Source: an uncultured Campylobacter sp. (GTDB lineage: Bacteria > Campylobacterota > Campylobacteria > Campylobacterales > Campylobacteraceae). Taken from it: a DNA stretch of 15,416 nt. Location: positions 1 to 15,416 of the forward strand of contig NZ_CALIII010000258.1 in NCBI RefSeq assembly GCF_938018145.1, in the 5' to 3' direction. The notes beneath the pieces were generated by a model. The model was not told where the DNA came from. It made no database searches and saw only the letters and a program-made list of their open reading frames with translations. The translations under genes were made by a program, and so were the position numbers. Positions 13,756 through 15,416 of this stretch are shown here, piece after piece (position 1 is the first letter of the stretch; each line of letters begins with the position of its first letter).

Positions 13756-15416
13756 TTAGTCCGCCACGCCCATCATCACGCTTGAGTATTCGCCCTGCTT
13801 GACGTCCGTTTTTTCAGGCTTTTTGACAACTATCCTATCCTCGGCCAGTCCAGCCTGAGCTAGGGCCGCCTTGATAGCCTGAGCTCTTGCGTTAGCGAGA
13901 TCTAGCAGCTGCTCTTTTTTCACCTCGATGCCTTTTAGCGCAGCCTCCCGCAGCGACTTTTCGTCGCTACTTTTTTCTTTAGGAGCTAGCGACGCGAGCG
14001 CTCCTGCGTAGTCCTTGCCCGTTTGCGCCATCGTTTGACTGATTTTTTCGTTTAGTTTCGCGTTTTTTAGCGCCGTTACGTCCACGTCCGAGTAGGCCGG
14101 AGTGATGCTTAGCTTCATCTTAGGTTTTGCCGTCGTTAGCTTGATAAAATCAGCTATCTTAGCCTGCTCGGATACGATTAGCTCGGCATTTGCGGGCATA
14201 AAGTCGATAGTGTTTAGATCCTTGCTACTTAGTCCGAGCATATTACCCAAAAATCTAAACGGAGCCAGCGTGATGTCGGCAAACAGCTTCTTTACAGCTT
14301 CCCAGACGATGCCACCGTATTTAAAATCAGGGTCATTTAGATCGCCCTCCACCGGTAGGTCAATGTTTATCTGATTATTTTGATCGCTCAGGATCGAGAT
14401 GGCAAGCGATAGGGGCAGGTTTACCGCGTCTTTAGACTCGACCTTTTCGCCAAGCGTTAGCGTGTCTAGATTTACGACATTGCTACCGTTTAGCTTAGAG
14501 TCCTTAACATCGTAGTTTAGGGTCAAATTTAGCTTGCCTTTTTCTATCTTGTAGCCCAAAAACTGCCCGCTATAAGGCGTCACGTCGACTAGATCGATAT
14601 CTTTAAAGCTAAATTTGACCTCCGTGCTCTTTTTCGGGTCGTACGGCAGTAGCTTGAGCCCGATCTTGCTAAAGCCGCTCTTGCCGACTACGCCCTCAAA
14701 CGTACCCATCGTCGGGCGAGTGCTGTCGATATCCATCAGCACGCCTTCTAGCTTGGTGATCTTAGTCGCAAACGGCATAAATAGCGACGCGTCGGAGAAG
14801 TCTACATCGCCGTTTTCTACGAGGATGTTCTTGATAGCAAAATCAAACTCGCCCTCTTTTTTCTGCGGCTTTGCAGTTTCGACAGGCTTTTCGTTTTTAG
14901 CGGCGGCTTGTTTTACGTCTGCATTTTGAGCTTTTTCGCTCTCGCTCTTTTTCACGAGGCGGCCTAGGTTAAATTCGCGCTCTTTATTTAGGTGCGTCTT
15001 TAAAAACGGCGCACTTAGGGTCACGCGCTCTAAATTTAAGAAATTTTTCGCAAACGAAATTTTAGATAGTTTGAGGTTTTTAAAGGCAAAAACCTTATCG
15101 CCGGAGCCGTCTGTAAGCTCGATGTTTTCGATATTTGCCTTACCGCTTACGGAGGCGTCTGCGGCGTATTTTACGTTTATCTCGGCGTTTAGCTCGCCGC
15201 TTTTTAGGCTCGCGTCCAGATAGTTTTTAGCGTAGACGAAGTAGCGAGGCAAATTTGCGTCGTTTAGCTTCACGTCCGCTTCGATATTTAGGGGTTCTGG
15301 CGTGATTTTACCGTTTAGCGCCAAATTTAGCTTTTGCGAGCTTTTCATGTCTATTTTGGCGCTCACGGGCGAGGCTAAATTTTCGCTGATATTTTGTAAA
15401 TTTACGTTTAGCCCGT
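13756..15416 (-). CDS. DUF748 / AsmA-like envelope protein, C-terminal part
   Basis: At least 553 residues. The frame stays open through the right edge, so the true start lies outside. The GTG at 15366 is only an internal valine, preceded by an in-frame GLNVNLQNISENLASP. The sequence matches the DUF748 pattern: repeated beta-rich stretches (NIENIELTDGSGDKVFAFKN, then LVENGDVDFSDASL), the family core TPYSGQFLGYKIEKGKLNL and LDTLTLGEKVES, then DLPVEGDLNDPDFKYGGIVW. An OmpA-like tail follows (ANARAQAIKAALAQAG). A lysine-rich low-complexity linker (KKSESEKAQNADVKQAAAKN, continuing to about KPQKKEGE) separates two beta regions. Relatives are large inner-membrane-anchored periplasmic proteins of the AsmA/TamB-like group, linked to lipid movement to the outer membrane. 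The specific role here is unknown. Confidence 0.85.
   Translation of the reverse strand, partial: GLNVNLQNISENLASPVSAKIDMKSSQKLNLALNGKITPEPLNIEADVKLNDANLPRYFVYAKNYLDASLKSGELNAEINVKYAADASVSGKANIENIELTDGSGDKVFAFKNLKLSKISFAKNFLNLERVTLSAPFLKTHLNKEREFNLGRLVKKSESEKAQNADVKQAAAKNEKPVETAKPQKKEGEFDFAIKNILVENGDVDFSDASLFMPFATKITKLEGVLMDIDSTRPTMGTFEGVVGKSGFSKIGLKLLPYDPKKSTEVKFSFKDIDLVDVTPYSGQFLGYKIEKGKLNLTLNYDVKDSKLNGSNVVNLDTLTLGEKVESKDAVNLPLSLAISILSDQNNQINIDLPVEGDLNDPDFKYGGIVWEAVKKLFADITLAPFRFLGNMLGLSSKDLNTIDFMPANAELIVSEQAKIADFIKLTTAKPKMKLSITPAYSDVDVTALKNAKLNEKISQTMAQTGKDYAGALASLAPKEKSSDEKSLREAALKGIEVKKEQLLDLANARAQAIKAALAQAGLAEDRIVVKKPEKTDVKQGEYSSVMMGVAD

Noticed and set aside
13588..13785. 65-codon open frame on the plus strand
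   Set aside because: It crosses the 56-bp repeat and a terminator hairpin and overlaps the end of the DUF748 gene on the other strand. No ribosome-binding site.
15364..15366. GTG at 15366 as the start of the DUF748 protein
   Set aside because: The frame stays open upstream to the window edge with similar sequence, so this codon is internal.
1..15416. CRISPR array, tRNA, rRNA or insertion sequence
   Set aside because: No regularly spaced repeats, no cloverleaf or rRNA-like sequence, and no transposase or terminal inverted repeats were seen. The repeats found are isolated or AAATTT-based.

Overview
The window looks like chromosomal DNA from a Campylobacter species of the higher-GC, mostly oral or human-associated group (C. 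showae, rectus, gracilis, curvus or concisus type). Coding sequence is roughly half GC, while the spacers are AT-rich and full of the word AAATTT. The gene order lepA, MapA-like lipoprotein, ComF-type phosphoribosyltransferase, gyrA, flgP, flgQ, flgR, asd matches, from memory, the order around Cj1030c to Cj1023c of C. jejuni. That synteny supports several of the gene names used here. The species call is inference.

Layout, left to right. Positions 1-229 hold the end of a cation diffusion facilitator exporter, followed by a small membrane protein of unknown family (353-736). lepA (872-2662) ends at a hairpin terminator. A tight cluster follows: a cysteine-rich MapA-like lipoprotein (2922-3611), a YajG-like lipoprotein (3621-4181) and a ComF-type protein (4181-4753). 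gyrA (4917-7538) comes next, then the flagellar set flgP-flgQ-flgR (7611-9664) and asd (10016-11041). A YqhA/UPF0114 membrane protein (11438-11941) ends at a strong terminator and converges with prs on the minus strand (12441-13370). A large DUF748/AsmA-like envelope protein, also on the minus strand, runs off the right edge (13756-15416).

How the genes work together. FlgP builds the basal disk of the Campylobacter motor, FlgQ supports FlgP, and FlgR is the sigma-54 activator of rod and hook genes. The FlgR here stops right after its AAA+ domain and has no DNA-binding domain. The ComF-type gene is probably the orthologue of the competence gene ctsW. The remaining genes are housekeeping (LepA, GyrA, Asd, Prs) or envelope proteins.

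The most unusual signal lies outside the genes. AAATTT occurs about 120 times by hand count, against about 4 expected with equal base frequencies, and is several times denser in spacers than in genes. Spacers also share longer modules: a 56-bp repeat present in inverted orientation at 2715-2770 and 13622-13677 (51/56 identical), and 16-19 nt modules shared among the spacers at 2663-2921, 11042-11437 and 11942-12440 in different orders. No mobile element, CRISPR array, rRNA or tRNA gene was recognised.
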